Source: Nymphaea colorata
Taxonomy: Eukaryota > Streptophyta > Magnoliopsida > Nymphaeales > Nymphaeaceae
Length of the DNA: 60,000 bases
Reading direction: 5' to 3'
Assembly: GCF_008831285.2 (NCBI RefSeq)
Contig: NC_045148.1
Span: 18,719,002 to 18,779,001, forward strand
Each line of letters begins with the position of its first letter. The first letter of the stretch is position 1. The notes below the pieces were generated by a model that worked only from the letters and a program-made list of their open reading frames with translations, made no database searches and was not told the origin of the DNA. Made by a program: the position numbers and the translations under genes. This document shows positions 48,407 to 58,951 of this stretch, one piece after another.

Positions 48407-51400
48407 AAACAAAGACATGACATGCATCCACACTCAGATGCTGGTCAGCAGCTGGCAGTTGCAAATCACCATTGCTAACCACCAACTGCAAGATGAAAAT
48501 GAAGGATTAAGAGGACAAAAGGGAAGAAGATAAGGGGGTGAAAGAACAGAAAAATAGAAGGGAAAAAGAAGTAGAAGATATGGAGAACACAGAGGACACC
48601 CCAATACCAGAATGCCCTCTGTTGACTAAACAAAATGGTCATTGAACAGCAGAAAACTGAGGCCAGTAAAGGAGGTATATTGATGTGTCAAACAAGTGAC
48701 AGAAGACTGAGATATCTGTGCCAATCAGAACTATCATCTCTTGTAGCCGACTACTCTAGTCTTTAAAGTTTAACCACAATTTTATGCATATGTGCATCTG
48801 CATGTGATACGTGCCTGTTGCAATCGTAGGCATGAGCTATATCGACTTGATTTGCATATACAGGCAAACAAGATTTTGCTTGCACTCTTTCAGTTTTTAA
48901 CACTTCATGCATCATGAGGATCAAGCTCTGGATCATGCTTTTCAGTTTAGCTTAGAGTATTATCAGTCACCACATTTTTGTGCACCGTGAACTGCAAAAT
49001 TTTGAAAAACATGAAAAGTGCACTTGTAGGAATCACATGGTTCGGAACTCATGTCATACTAAAAGAGCATGTAAACAGAAATAGTTTAATTCACAAATAC
49101 TGAAATAGTATGAAAAGGGAAACTTCTGCCAAATAGTTTGCATCTCCTAGAGTACCAAAAACTTTTTCATACACAAACACAACATACCGAAAGTAAGTGT
49201 GTTTTTGGCAATTGCAACAAAAATTTGAAGAGCATTGCAACTCAAATTAATATTGAAAGTTGTTCAGTCTTTCATAGAAACTTTATGAACATCACACCAC
49301 AAATATTGTTTGTATAAAGATTATGTAGACCACATCAAGCACAGCCATGGACATTTTATGTTCTGTCAAAGAGCTATATGACATTAATTTCATACAATTA
49401 CAGCCATAGAACAAAAGATATATAATAGTTTAGAGAAACAAAAACCATAACTTACGTGGAGGTCATGAACTCCTCATACCAGAAGTAATCCAAAACATAC
49501 AACTGAAAAAGAAAAACAATCAAAAGTAAAAAATACATGCAAATATGGTACAATTCAATGAAGTTGACACTCAAGAAAATGAAGAATACCATGCTATATG
49601 TCTGGTAAAGGATCATTGGAAGGGATAATTTGCCATCTTTCACACTTTTTGCCAAAATAGACAGATTGATAAGAATCCATCCCATCATCCCAGCTCTAAC
49701 AAAAAAGAATCTGCAAGCGACAAATAAGCTTTCGTATTTTGAGTGAGTTCTTCAAAAAAAGCAGACATTGTTGAAATATGTCATGGACTCATGATCAGAA
49801 AAAGTTTTAAGAACATGATGCAAGATCGATGCTTTAAGGGGCAAGCTTGCAGCATTCATGCTTATCCATTTGGACAATTTTGTAATACCAAGAAATACAA
49901 TTGGATTTAAGTATTCTCTTGTTTATGGCAATTTTTTTCTCATGTATCTTCCAGAAAACTTTTTGTATTTTTCTGTTATAGCCATGTAAGAATTTTATAC
50001 CATGTGTTTTTCAAATGGTTCAATGATCAGATGTGCCATCTCAACTTATAAAGAAAAAGACTTACCATGTAAAAGAAAAATCAGACAACTGTAAGTCCTG
50101 AATCTCATGTCCATAAATGAAATCTCTCCTATTTTCCAAAACAGTTTGGGACACACCTTTGTATAAAATCTTGACTAAGGACCATTTCCTTGCAACCTTG
50201 CAGAACTAGTTGTTTTGATGAATGTTATTCAAGGATGAAATTTTTATGAGGTTTAAGAAACAGCAAGGTTCATATATGACATATTTTTGTAGTGTTATTA
50301 ACATACTCCAGCTAACCATATTTCAGTTGGATGTAACCATCAGGTAAACATACCTATGGCCTTTCCCTAATACTCTGCTACAAATGATAACAGGGAATGC
50401 AACGTTATTATATCAAGTGCCAAGAAAGAAGATACAAAGGTTCTACAGTTTTGGTTTCAGTCACAGACATTCGCAGACATTGCAATTTAACTTCTAATCA
50501 GATAATCCATGTCAATTGATAAAGACATTATGCTTTCAGATGTCATCAGGAAAAACTTCAAGGTCATAAAAGAAATTATGATGCAACACAAGAATGCTCG
50601 ACGTACTTGAGGTCAACACCAAGGACGTCTGGATTTAACTGTACCCCGTACCACCTAAAACAATGAAATGCATTGCATGAGAGAGAAATTCCAAATGCTA
50701 GTCAAAATTCAGAATGGAATTTCATTTTTGAAAAGAAAAGGCTAAAGAACTTCAACCATGGACCAGGTTGAATATCAGCATGAAAAACTAATAATTGCAT
50801 GAATTTAATCTACTTTTCTTTCTTTTTTTTTGCAGTCAATGTTGTCACAAGCACAAACAGTTTCAACTTTCAGGAGCTAAAAGACTTTAGACAACATAAG
50901 ATGCCTCCTTGAAAAATACACTGATGGTCGTTGAGCCAATAATGGCAAAAATTTCACCTTGCATACAAGGAAATTATCATCATTTCACACTACGCTAGAA
51001 GTCTACTCTCCAAGGGTATGTACTTTATCATTCTTCTATATGAATGTAATATGAGTGCCGTTACCTTAATGCATGCTTTCTTCATTAGAGACATTGCTAT
51101 AAATCTAAGGATTCTTATTGTGCCATCTGTAATTTAACCTTATAAGGATTAACATAACTAATTAAAGCTTATTCCATCAGCCATACATGTGAATAAGGCC
51201 AGACGTGATGGGAGGTCTTCTCCTTAGTGTTCTCAAGTTCTTCATTCTTGCTTCCTCACCCACTACATGAAGGTTTTGTAAAATGATTTGATCCAGCACA
51301 AATACCCACAACTCTGGCTAGTATCTAAGTGCTAGTTAAAGCCATAAAGGTCACTGAAAATTCGGTGCATATACATATCCATGGATCTCCACATGCAAGT

Positions 51401-54400
51401 ACATGTTTGCTTGTGTCAGTCCGTCATATGTTACAAGAAGCAAGATGCTTAGCTGAAACCTTTTGTTAAAAATTTATTGGCAAGGTTAATTAATAAAAGT
51501 AATAAGATAATGAGACTTGATAAGTATATTTTCTTGTGAATTACCAGTCGTGAACAATATTTCCAGTAACATGTGCTTTTAAGGACGAGCTTTTATCTCC
51601 AGACCTGCAACCGATGGCATATAACATGAAGGACACCTGTGCTAAAAAAAGGGGAAGCGATAGTAAGATAAATTACATAATACATGCAAAGACAGAAAGG
51701 TTTGGCAGATATTGGTAAGTTAATAACTTAATATTTAACAACCATGTTATGCAATGTAGTACTTATATATATACATACACATTTGTATGTACACACATCA
51801 TATATTCACATACAATTCAATAGATGTTCGTGTCTATGTAATATATCAATCATGGGGTTTTTACACAAAAGCTATTGCCTTATAAGGGATTTTGCAAGAA
51901 CTTCCATCTTAAGGGCTTTGGCAGCTCATTATTTTGGTTCAGTTGGATCTTCATCAAACTCATCATGGTGAGACCATATACACAGTCTAAGAGAAGAGTA
52001 AACAGCTCGATTTGAATAAGCAGCGGACGTGGCTGGGGACAACACAAGACCAACTAAAATCTAGACATGAGCAAGTTGAAGAGAGATTTAACGGATGGCT
52101 TGTGGCTAGGTTCCAACCAAAATCTGCTGCATTAAGACCCAGCCAAATCTTTAGGAACAAAGAGAAGCCCTACAGAGGTAGCATGACTGACTACAATTAG
52201 CTTGGCTCTATATTTATAATGTGCATATCCTGGGCATGCAGGCATGTGCATGGGTTCGAGTCATCAGTTTGTACTGCTAAGATAAGGCCTAACTTGAAAT
52301 ATCAAGGCAAGGGCAATTTGTAACATAGGCCATAAGGTGAGATCAAGTTTTTGCAAATGAACTACCTTAACATATGAAGTTTTCAAGACATAGAATCCAT
52401 GGCCCAGTCGACTAAGCAGTCACTGGTGTTCATTTCTTCTGCATTCCGAAGGATTGTTTACATGTTGTCAAGATGTTCAAAAGCCACTCCTCGTGCTACT
52501 GAAGTACATCTTTTCTAGAAGTCACTGACTCACTGTTGACACATGCAGTAAAATATGCAGGATATGAGTCATGGATAGCTTAGGTCCAAAGGTCAACTAC
52601 AATAAAGCAGATCATAAAGTAGTTGATCTAGAAGGAAACTGGTATAGTTGGAATATGAGTTACAGGTGGTGGGCAAGTGCAACATGATAATACATGCCCA
52701 CTAACTTAGGAAAAATACAATCGAACAACCAAACTTCAGAGAAAGAACTGGCCAAAAATTAAGTTGGCATGGAGGATGTCATTAGTTGTCTGAAATACTA
52801 CTAACAAGTGAAAACATTTAAAAACAGAACTAATAATTTTAAAAACCAGGGATATTTATAGCATTGCTAATTAAGTGACAAGATTGTGATTTACATCTCA
52901 TCCAACAAAGAAACTTCTAGTCATCCAGACAGGTATTGACATGCATGCACTAGAGTAACAAAGTTGCTTAAAAAATTGACAATTACATAAAGTGTTAAAT
53001 TTTTCCCTTTTGTATGCCATCTCAATTAGCAAGTGTACAATTTAAATACAATTTACTCATTCTTCGTTTGGACCACAATAAGCTTAAAGGAAGGCACCAT
53101 GGTACAGAAAGAAAAATCAGATACTTTCACGTAGATGCATGAATAAATACTAAAGTTAACTTACCAGTAAACTAAACAATAGAGTGGTTGAGAATAGTTG
53201 CGCTCCCAAGTCTGCTACGACCTGCACATCTTCCTTTTTTATCATTAAGACACAATAAATCCATGGGGAAACAACTATACTGTGTAATATTGAAATGCTA
53301 AATAATGGTAGCCTAATGAAATAAGATGGAACCTTCATCTTTATCAACCGTCTGCTTGTGAAGATAAAGGTGACAAGTAGCAAACAGAATCTATCATATG
53401 CTGGCAAAAGATTGGCATGTTGCTTTTTATAAATTTAGATGCCACCATGGGTTGCACATGGTAATGGAGCCACTAACATCCAGGATCTTGGATCAAATAA
53501 AAGATTTGAGTAACTATATTTTTCCTCTATCAATAAGGTCCAAGGATTCTTCAGAATAATGAGACAAGTAATTCAAGTCAACTTTTGGTCACATAAGTGG
53601 ACAGAAACAGTGATAGTAGTAGGCATATGTAAGTCAAGATAATCCGCAAGGAAATCCAATTCTATCAAATCCAGAAGACTGTCTAAGCAGATGGTAACAA
53701 GGTTGACAATATTCTGCGGAATAGCAGTTTATGTATACCAAGACACAAACATGATTGACGAAGCAGATTATCATCCTAGATATCAGCAACTTGGTTTTAT
53801 AGCTAAGGAGATGAGTTCAGTATATTGAGACGATCTAGATAAAAAATGCACATATGAAACTGGCTTAACAAAACTTTATTTCTAGTTTTTGCTAGTATGT
53901 TGCAGTCTGAGTTCATCTAACAATCTGTGCTTGATTTTGTTACTGGTCTTCTCTTTATTTGCAATTTACTCTGTTAAAATTTGGTTGAGAACTTTAGGGA
54001 TCGATTCAGAAAGAGTATCTTAAGCCGATCTTTAATAAGTTACAAGCTTCCAAAATCAACTTCAGGAATTCGGCTAAACAAAGTTCACCAAGTGAGAATA
54101 ATCGTGAAAAGCAGACATGCACATAATTTTTTCTTTATGACACACTCGACACAAGCGAGACCTGTCTATGTTTCTATGTAACCAGATTTACTCAAGTTGA
54201 GAGTAAAACAGTCACAAAGAACGGTTCATCGTGCAAATAAATGAATTGTTTAAGAACCTAACTTCGAGAAACTGCAAAAAATGAAGAAAACTTATGAATA
54301 AACAGTAAAAATTAAACCAATGGAAAGTATATATAAAGCTACAGCCACGATTGGAAACGTGTGAACATACCGTAGGTAACATCATGTTCATGCCAACACC

Positions 54401-55038
54401 GATCCCCGAAAGAGTAATAAGCAGCAAAAGTGAGAGAAGTCCTGCCATGAAAATAACAAGTTAAGTCCAACATGACCACTGAACAATTAGAATGAGCAAG
54501 TAAGAACAATAATAGTTCGTATCAAATACTAATAATGCATGTGCAGGCACATAAAAAGAACCATCAAGTGAAGCATTCCGTCGTCAGCTTCAACCAAAAG
54601 TTAAACCAAAATCCCTGTTTACAAAAACTCCGTGAACGAGATCTCCGCCGTTAAAGGAGAACATCCAAGTCCCAAGAAAAGGAAAATAGACGAATCAGGA
54701 GAAGATGAAGATGAAGAAGAACGTGAAACGAGAGAGTATAAGAAGCAGAAGAGCATTCTCCCGTTTTCACTCTTACCATTGCATCTATAGTGAAGGCGCG
54801 TTCCGTCCGATAAAACCGCTCCAGGGACGAGCTTTCCCGGAAGAATACTTCCGGCGATCACCAGATACCCGAAGTACGAAGTCAGCACAATGGCCTGTTT
54901 TGATTAGAAACAACGGAGGAACCATCGTTAGAGAATTTAGACTCAAACTTCACGAAATGAGAGCGAGATTGAGCAAAATTTCTTGCTCACCCCACTCCAA
55001 GATGGCAGGACCATGACCGAAGAGAGCGAAGAAAGCAT
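45167..55038 (-). CDS. FK: Sterol C-14 reductase (FACKEL/ERG24 family), 13 exons, 369 aa
   Basis: An ER multi-pass membrane enzyme that uses NADPH to reduce the C14 double bond of sterol intermediates after CYP51. Loss in Arabidopsis gives fackel embryos. Exons on the minus strand: 55038-54991, 54894-54777, 54441-54371, 53221-53165, 51636-51545, 50654-50607, 49710-49590, 49502-49456, 48102-48021, 46686-46610, 46478-46359, 45476-45402, 45320-45167. These sum to 1110 bp and join in frame. The family signature HDWWYGVQLNP lies at about 127-137, MMGWILINLSILAKS at about 153-167, and the second signature LLASGYWGIARHCNYLGD at about 288-306. The C-terminus is VPWRILPYVY, then TAG. ATG 55038 gives 369 aa, the length I recall for the Arabidopsis protein; in-frame ATG 55014 is an alternative. 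The intron after exon 9 starts with GC instead of GT. Hydrophobic segments fit the family's multi-pass fold. Confidence 0.96.
46687..48020 (-). other. GC-AG intron of the sterol reductase gene
   Basis: Exon 9 ends ...AGTATACAG at 48021, encoding S-I-Q, and the intron begins GCATAC. The next exon starts after CTATAG with GGCTGGTGG, encoding G-W-W. The family reads FSIQGWW across this point, and no GT donor restores it. The exon-side CAG agrees with the GC-donor consensus, but the intron side GCATAC matches GCAAGT only partly. Confidence 0.8.
47216..47581 (-). mobile_element. Possible solo LTR inside the GC-AG intron
   Basis: On the minus strand the segment runs TGTTGG...ATAACA (TG...CA ends, short TGTT/AACA inversion), has a TATA-like CTATTTAAGG, and a T/A-rich stretch after it, as in Copia LTRs. 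No 5-bp target duplication was found, and no gag-pol or primer-binding site adjoins it, so the boundaries are tentative. Confidence 0.3.
48215..48520. repeat. Tandem duplication with (CT)n and (AT)n in intron 8 of the reductase gene
   Basis: Two units each begin with a CT run (48215-48233; 48334-48373, the latter followed by (AT)n to 48402). Each continues with CAAAGACAT, then CAG..G.TGGCAGTTGCAA, CACCA..TG and GATGAAAATGA. They are clearly paralogous and diverged. They are intronic and non-coding. Confidence 0.7.
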
Positions 55039-55127
55039 CTCCTCTCCCTCTCCCCCACTTCTTTCCCTGTTTCCCTGTTCTTTGGATATGGCAGCCCACT
55101 GGCCTGCTCAATGTAAGCTCCGTCTGC

Positions 55128-55157
55128 TCACATCGGCTGGCGAGAGGTGAAGAGCAT
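55128..55157 (-). other. Upstream ORF (9 codons) in the sterol reductase leader
   Basis: ATG 55157 opens MLFTSRQPM and stops at TGA 55130-55128, about 90 nt upstream of the main ATG at 55038. It lies within the predicted leader. Its function is unknown. Confidence 0.4.
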
Positions 55158-55265
55158 TCCGATACGGTTGATGGATGGAATCGGTTACCCTCCCGTCCAC
55201 GTCCGTCCAGAAGAAACTGCCTGCCGTCCACGTGATTCCGTGATACTAAATTCGCCCACCTCGCA

Positions 55266-55282
55266 GAGAGAGAGAGAGAGAG
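55266..55282 (-). repeat. (CT)n tract in the sterol reductase leader
   Basis: A GA run on the plus strand is a pyrimidine tract on the transcribed strand, 55-70 nt downstream of the TATA candidate. The layout resembles that of the glycosylase leader. Confidence 0.7.
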
Positions 55283-55336
55283 AAACCTGGTGGAATTTGG
55301 AAATGACAGTTGATAATAGCACAGTGAAGCAAACTT

Positions 55337-55344
55337 CTTTATAG
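55337..55344 (-). promoter_or_regulatory. TATA box candidate for the sterol reductase gene
   Basis: CTATAAAG on the minus strand, about 300 nt before the start codon, predicts a transcription start near 55310. Confidence 0.45.
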
Positions 55345-56004
55345 ATAGTTGAACCAACTTGAACTTATATTTGACTCAAAATTTTTGCATGATTTGAAGG
55401 AAAAGAAAGATCTGATTCTTAATAAAGGAAGGGAAACTCCTCTCCCTCTCCCAGTTGATTTGAATATAAATATACTCAAAATCAACCGCATGTTGATTTT
55501 TTTAATGAGTTGGATCCTATTATTTGGCTAAAAGAAGTCTTCACCCATCCCTCAGGTCATCGAGCATATATTTTTCATGTGTTCGAGTGATGATACTTTT
55601 GTTATGATTCAACTTGCATATCAATACCTCTTTTTTTTAGAGTACAATGAATTGAAGTCGTGCAAACTCTAAATGATATTGGTCATCTACTAGCCTTCGC
55701 CTTGATCATTGCACCCATAATTGCTCCTAATTGTTGTAGTCCAAAGTTCAAATTGCATTTTATTGATTTCAACATGATAATGGTTTGTAGGCTTAGACAA
55801 GCCCAAATGTCAATTGATCTTGACTTCCTTGTTGAGGGGAGAAACTCATTTAAGTCACTTGGTAATTTGAGTAGGTTGGGATAATTTCAATGCCATTGTT
55901 TAGGTTGTTCTAATCAAATTTGATGATCTAGGTTTGTTTTCCATGTTTGATTTGATAAAGACGTGCTTCTTAATAGTAAAATATCAAGTTGGCTTTCACA
56001 ATTG

Positions 56005-56083
56005 CAGAGAGATTTGAACTAGCGACTTGTTGTTTGTATAAATCCTTAACTCAACCGGTTGTGCTACATCCCTTGAAGTTGAA
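56005..56083 (-). mobile_element. tRNA-like SINE head
   Basis: The minus strand reads CAAGGGATGTAGCACAACCGG (A-box-like), then CTAGTTCAAATCTC (B-box-like). It does not fold as a complete tRNA with a 3' acceptor stem, so a SINE remnant related to that at 22906 is preferred. Confidence 0.45.
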
Positions 56084-56529
56084 TAGCTGATCATAACTAA
56101 CTTATGAGGCCGAAATCCTCCAGCTTTTCTAAGCATCGGATGGCCGATGATGTGACAGCTCATATATATATGCACACACACACAAGCATGCATGTGCGCA
56201 TGTGCGTGTTACATATTTTGTTGTTTTATATAATGTTCATTTAAATAGAACAGCCAACCCTCTTCCTTATAACTATATGAAGGATCCTATAGCCTGTAGG
56301 TTTAAGAAAAAAACCAGAAGTCAAATGCCTATATTGGTTCATCTCTAGTCCTCCAAATGTTGGTAAATTGAAAATTCTTGTTCAAAAACTCTCATAAGTT
56401 CAATTTAATATGTGCTTGTGCTCTCTATTTTTTTCAAACTCTATAAATTTGAGTTGTCTAGAATAGGTTATAAAGTCATATGTAAAAAATCAGTTCACTT
56501 GGAGCTCAACTATTTGAGCAGCTATCCCA

Positions 56530-56550
56530 TCTCTCTCTCTCTCTCTTTCT

Positions 56551-56606
<56 letters not shown>
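56530..56606. repeat. (CT)n then (AT)n microsatellite
   Basis: A CT run to 56546, followed by about 27 AT units. Confidence 0.95.
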
Positions 56607-56609
<3 letters not shown>

Positions 56610-56769
56610 AATAGAGTCACAATAATAATGAGAAAAATGTATAAACTAATATTAGATGATAAAAATATCCATCACTTTTTTATCTTTATTTTTTTTTTAA
56701 CCGTCCATCATAATGGTGCAGATTAGACAACTTTAAAATGTTAAAGTCAACATTCAATTTTCTCTTTCT

Positions 56770-56862
<93 letters not shown>
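56770..56862. repeat. (CA)n(TA)n(GA)n compound microsatellite
   Basis: Three abutting dinucleotide runs: CA (56770-56782), TA (to 56836), GA (to 56862). Confidence 0.95.
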
Positions 56863-56866
<4 letters not shown>

Positions 56867-57886
56867 ATATGTCACCATGTGCATGATGTTACCATATAGC
56901 TAAAAATTAAAAATGTCACTAAAACACAGTCATGACATGACACTAGCTATTATAATGTTTTTTTCAATAATTCATAACATTTTCAATAGTAGATTTTTAA
57001 TTTTTAGTCATCCCACAATATCCACACCCTCTGCCAACATGCACACACATATGAAGACATTGTAAAAGTTGAGTAAAATAGGAAAAAAAAGAAAAACAGG
57101 CCATTCATTTCACATGTTGAATATTCATCTAAGCCTCATTAGCACCAACTGGGGAATTAAATGGATCGAACTGATAACCTAATGAAGGTAAAACTCACAA
57201 GCAAGACCGAGGCCATTTTCTCAACTAATGGTAATCAGAAGAATATCTAAAAATGACAGCAATTATGAACCAACACAATTTAGTCCGAGTACAAAGGAAG
57301 CATCGAAGAAGTTAAACAGATGTGGTAATGTTCTAAAAAACATTCACAGTCTGACTTAGTTCAACAAAATATGCAATTTTATGGAAAAGAAAACGATACA
57401 GAAACAAACAGTGGAATGAAAACATTCCAATATATGTTTTAAGAATGTCAAGTTCTTGTTTGAATAAACTTTTTGCGATTATATCTTGTACTTGATTATT
57501 GAATTTTGGAACAAACATTCATAATCATATCATGTTTCTTGGAACAGAAACATGGAGTTCCTGAAACAAAGCGCTCTTCAAATATAATGTGTGGTGCGAT
57601 CAAGAAGTCGCCCAAGCCTCTAAATTTATCAAGCATATTCATAGTTTCATACTGGCCCATGGGTATGAAATCAGTTCAAGGGTGGCCTTTCTTCTTTGTT
57701 TTCTCTAGTTAAACTCGTGAACACTTTACTAAAACTCAAACACGTTTGGGAACGGGATAAGCAATTGCTTTCGATAGTTTAAAACTAAGCATGGGGTGAT
57801 TTGATTTCCAAAATTGGTCTTCCATCAGTTTAGTGCATCATAAATACATCCTCAAAGAAATAATTAAAAAATTTGCATTCAACAAC
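56863..57886. other. No feature recognised
   Basis: AT-rich sequence with no coding motif. The last bases (CAACAAC just before 57887) serve the tRNA gene that follows. Confidence 0.5.
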
Positions 57887-57958
57887 GCGTTTGTAGTCCA
57901 ACGGTTAGGATAATTGCCTTCCAAGCAATAGACCCGGGTTCGACTCCCGGCAAACGCA
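57887..57958 (+). tRNA. tRNA-Gly (anticodon TCC)
   Basis: 72 nt. The acceptor stem GCGTTTG pairs with CAAACGC, with discriminator A at 57958. The anticodon loop CTTCCAA (anticodon 57920-57922) sits between ATTGC and GCAAT. The T arm CCGGGTTCGACTCCCGG carries the B box. A plant-type CAA motif (CAACAAC) lies immediately upstream. A TTTTT terminator is at about 57983. Confidence 0.95.
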
Positions 57959-58410
57959 AGCTATTTGAAGTGCGCGTTGAAGTTTTTAGATTTCACAATC
58001 TTCATTCAGGATTGCATTTTTAGTTCAGCAAATAGCCGTACAATATATGATTTTTTTTTCTCAGCTGAGCGAGAGTAAATCGATAAAATGTGAATAACCC
58101 TTTATTTAAAAGAGTCTGGTTTTTTCAAACAGAAAAATGAATTTTTAATCCATTGCACTGGTTGCTATTTATAAAGCGCGGGGGTCGCTAGTTACTTGAT
58201 AAATTTAAGCAGCATTTTTGTGATTTTTCAAACATTGAATATTTCTCCATAAATAGATCAAAAGTTAAACAGTTTCTTTACTGCGGCTCCTTCTGTTAAT
58301 TATTTTAACAGCTAAGGGAAATCGTTACAAGTAAAAATGTGGCCAAATAAACAACCAGGTGCATATGCGAACCAGAAGAGAGGTGTGTAGCTGTGAGGAG
58401 CAAAACAGAA

Positions 58411-58493
58411 TGCTGGCTGTGGGGTTCGAACCCACGCGCACTTGAGTGCAGAAGATCTTAAGTCTTCCCCCTTAACCACTCGGGCAAACCAGC
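58411..58493 (-). tRNA. tRNA-Leu (anticodon TAA)
   Basis: 83 nt, class II with a long variable arm (TGCACTCAAGTGC). The acceptor stem GCTGGTT pairs with AGCCAGC (one G-T pair). The anticodon stem-loop is GAAGA-CTTAAGA-TCTTC and the T arm GTGGGTTCGAACCCCAC. Upstream (minus) there is a CAA motif and a TATA-like TTATAT at 58521-58526, about 30 nt from the 5' end. TTTT follows the 3' end. Confidence 0.95.
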
Positions 58494-58581
58494 TGCTTTT
58501 GTTAAGGACTCTCAGTTTAGATATAAGAGAGAACTTAGTTTCCACTGCCCCCTTCTCGAAGCCGCTGCCATCAAAACTCTC

Positions 58582-58588
58582 TATAAAT
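58582..58588 (+). promoter_or_regulatory. TATA box candidate for U2AF35
   Basis: TATAAAT lies in CTCTCTATAAATATTG, predicting a start near 58612 and a leader of about 100 nt. It is only about 90 nt from the 5' end of the divergent tRNA-Leu gene. Confidence 0.6.
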
Positions 58589-58714
58589 ATTGTCTAGCCC
58601 TAGTCCTGGCGATCGCGACTCTATTGTGCTAACTGCTGAGATTAGATAGAGGAAGAGGAGGAGGAGAATTGCGGGAACAGAAGGAGATCGAGGTAGTCCT
58701 GTTGAGCGGCAGCA

Positions 58715-58951
58715 ATGGCGGAGCATCTGGCATCGATCTTCGGAACGGAGAAGGATAGGGTGAACTGCCCCTTCTACTTCAAGATTGGAGCTTGTCGGCA
58801 CGGCGACCGATGCTCCCGTCTCCACACCAAGCCAAGCATCAGCCCAACCCTCCTCCTGTCCAACATGTACCAGAGGCCCGACATGGTCACTCCCGGCGTC
58901 GACCTCCAGGGCCAGGCCATGGACCCCCGCAAGATCCAGGAGCACTTTGAG
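58715..58951 (+). CDS. U2AF35: U2AF small subunit (U2AF35), first coding exon, partial gene
   Basis: U2AF35 pairs with U2AF65 and recognises the AG of 3' splice sites in early spliceosome assembly in the nucleus. The 79 codons here begin [20 protein letters not shown], essentially the plant consensus. The first zinc finger is C-x8-C-x5-C-x3-H (C18 to H36), followed by [17 protein letters not shown]. Homology stops exactly after QEHFE at 58951, where GAG|GTCGCC must be a splice donor. The expected continuation (DFYEDLFEEL, the UHM domain and second zinc finger) is not found up to 60000, so the intron exceeds 1 kb and the gene continues beyond the window. The donor is weak (GTCGCC). The ATG is preceded by AGCA and is the first in the predicted leader. 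Confidence 0.93.

Larger units (their letters stand above)
55345..57886. other. Intergenic DNA with SINE head and microsatellites
   Basis: No coding gene recognised. It holds the repeats listed separately at 56005, 56530 and 56770. The remainder is AT-rich without motifs. Confidence 0.5.

Noticed and set aside
54705-55344. Plus-strand frames near the sterol reductase start
   Set aside because: They are antisense to exons 1-2 and the leader of the reductase gene.
56005-56083. Possible third tRNA gene
   Set aside because: A and B boxes are present, but no acceptor stem or anticodon arm closes. It resembles the SINE heads instead.
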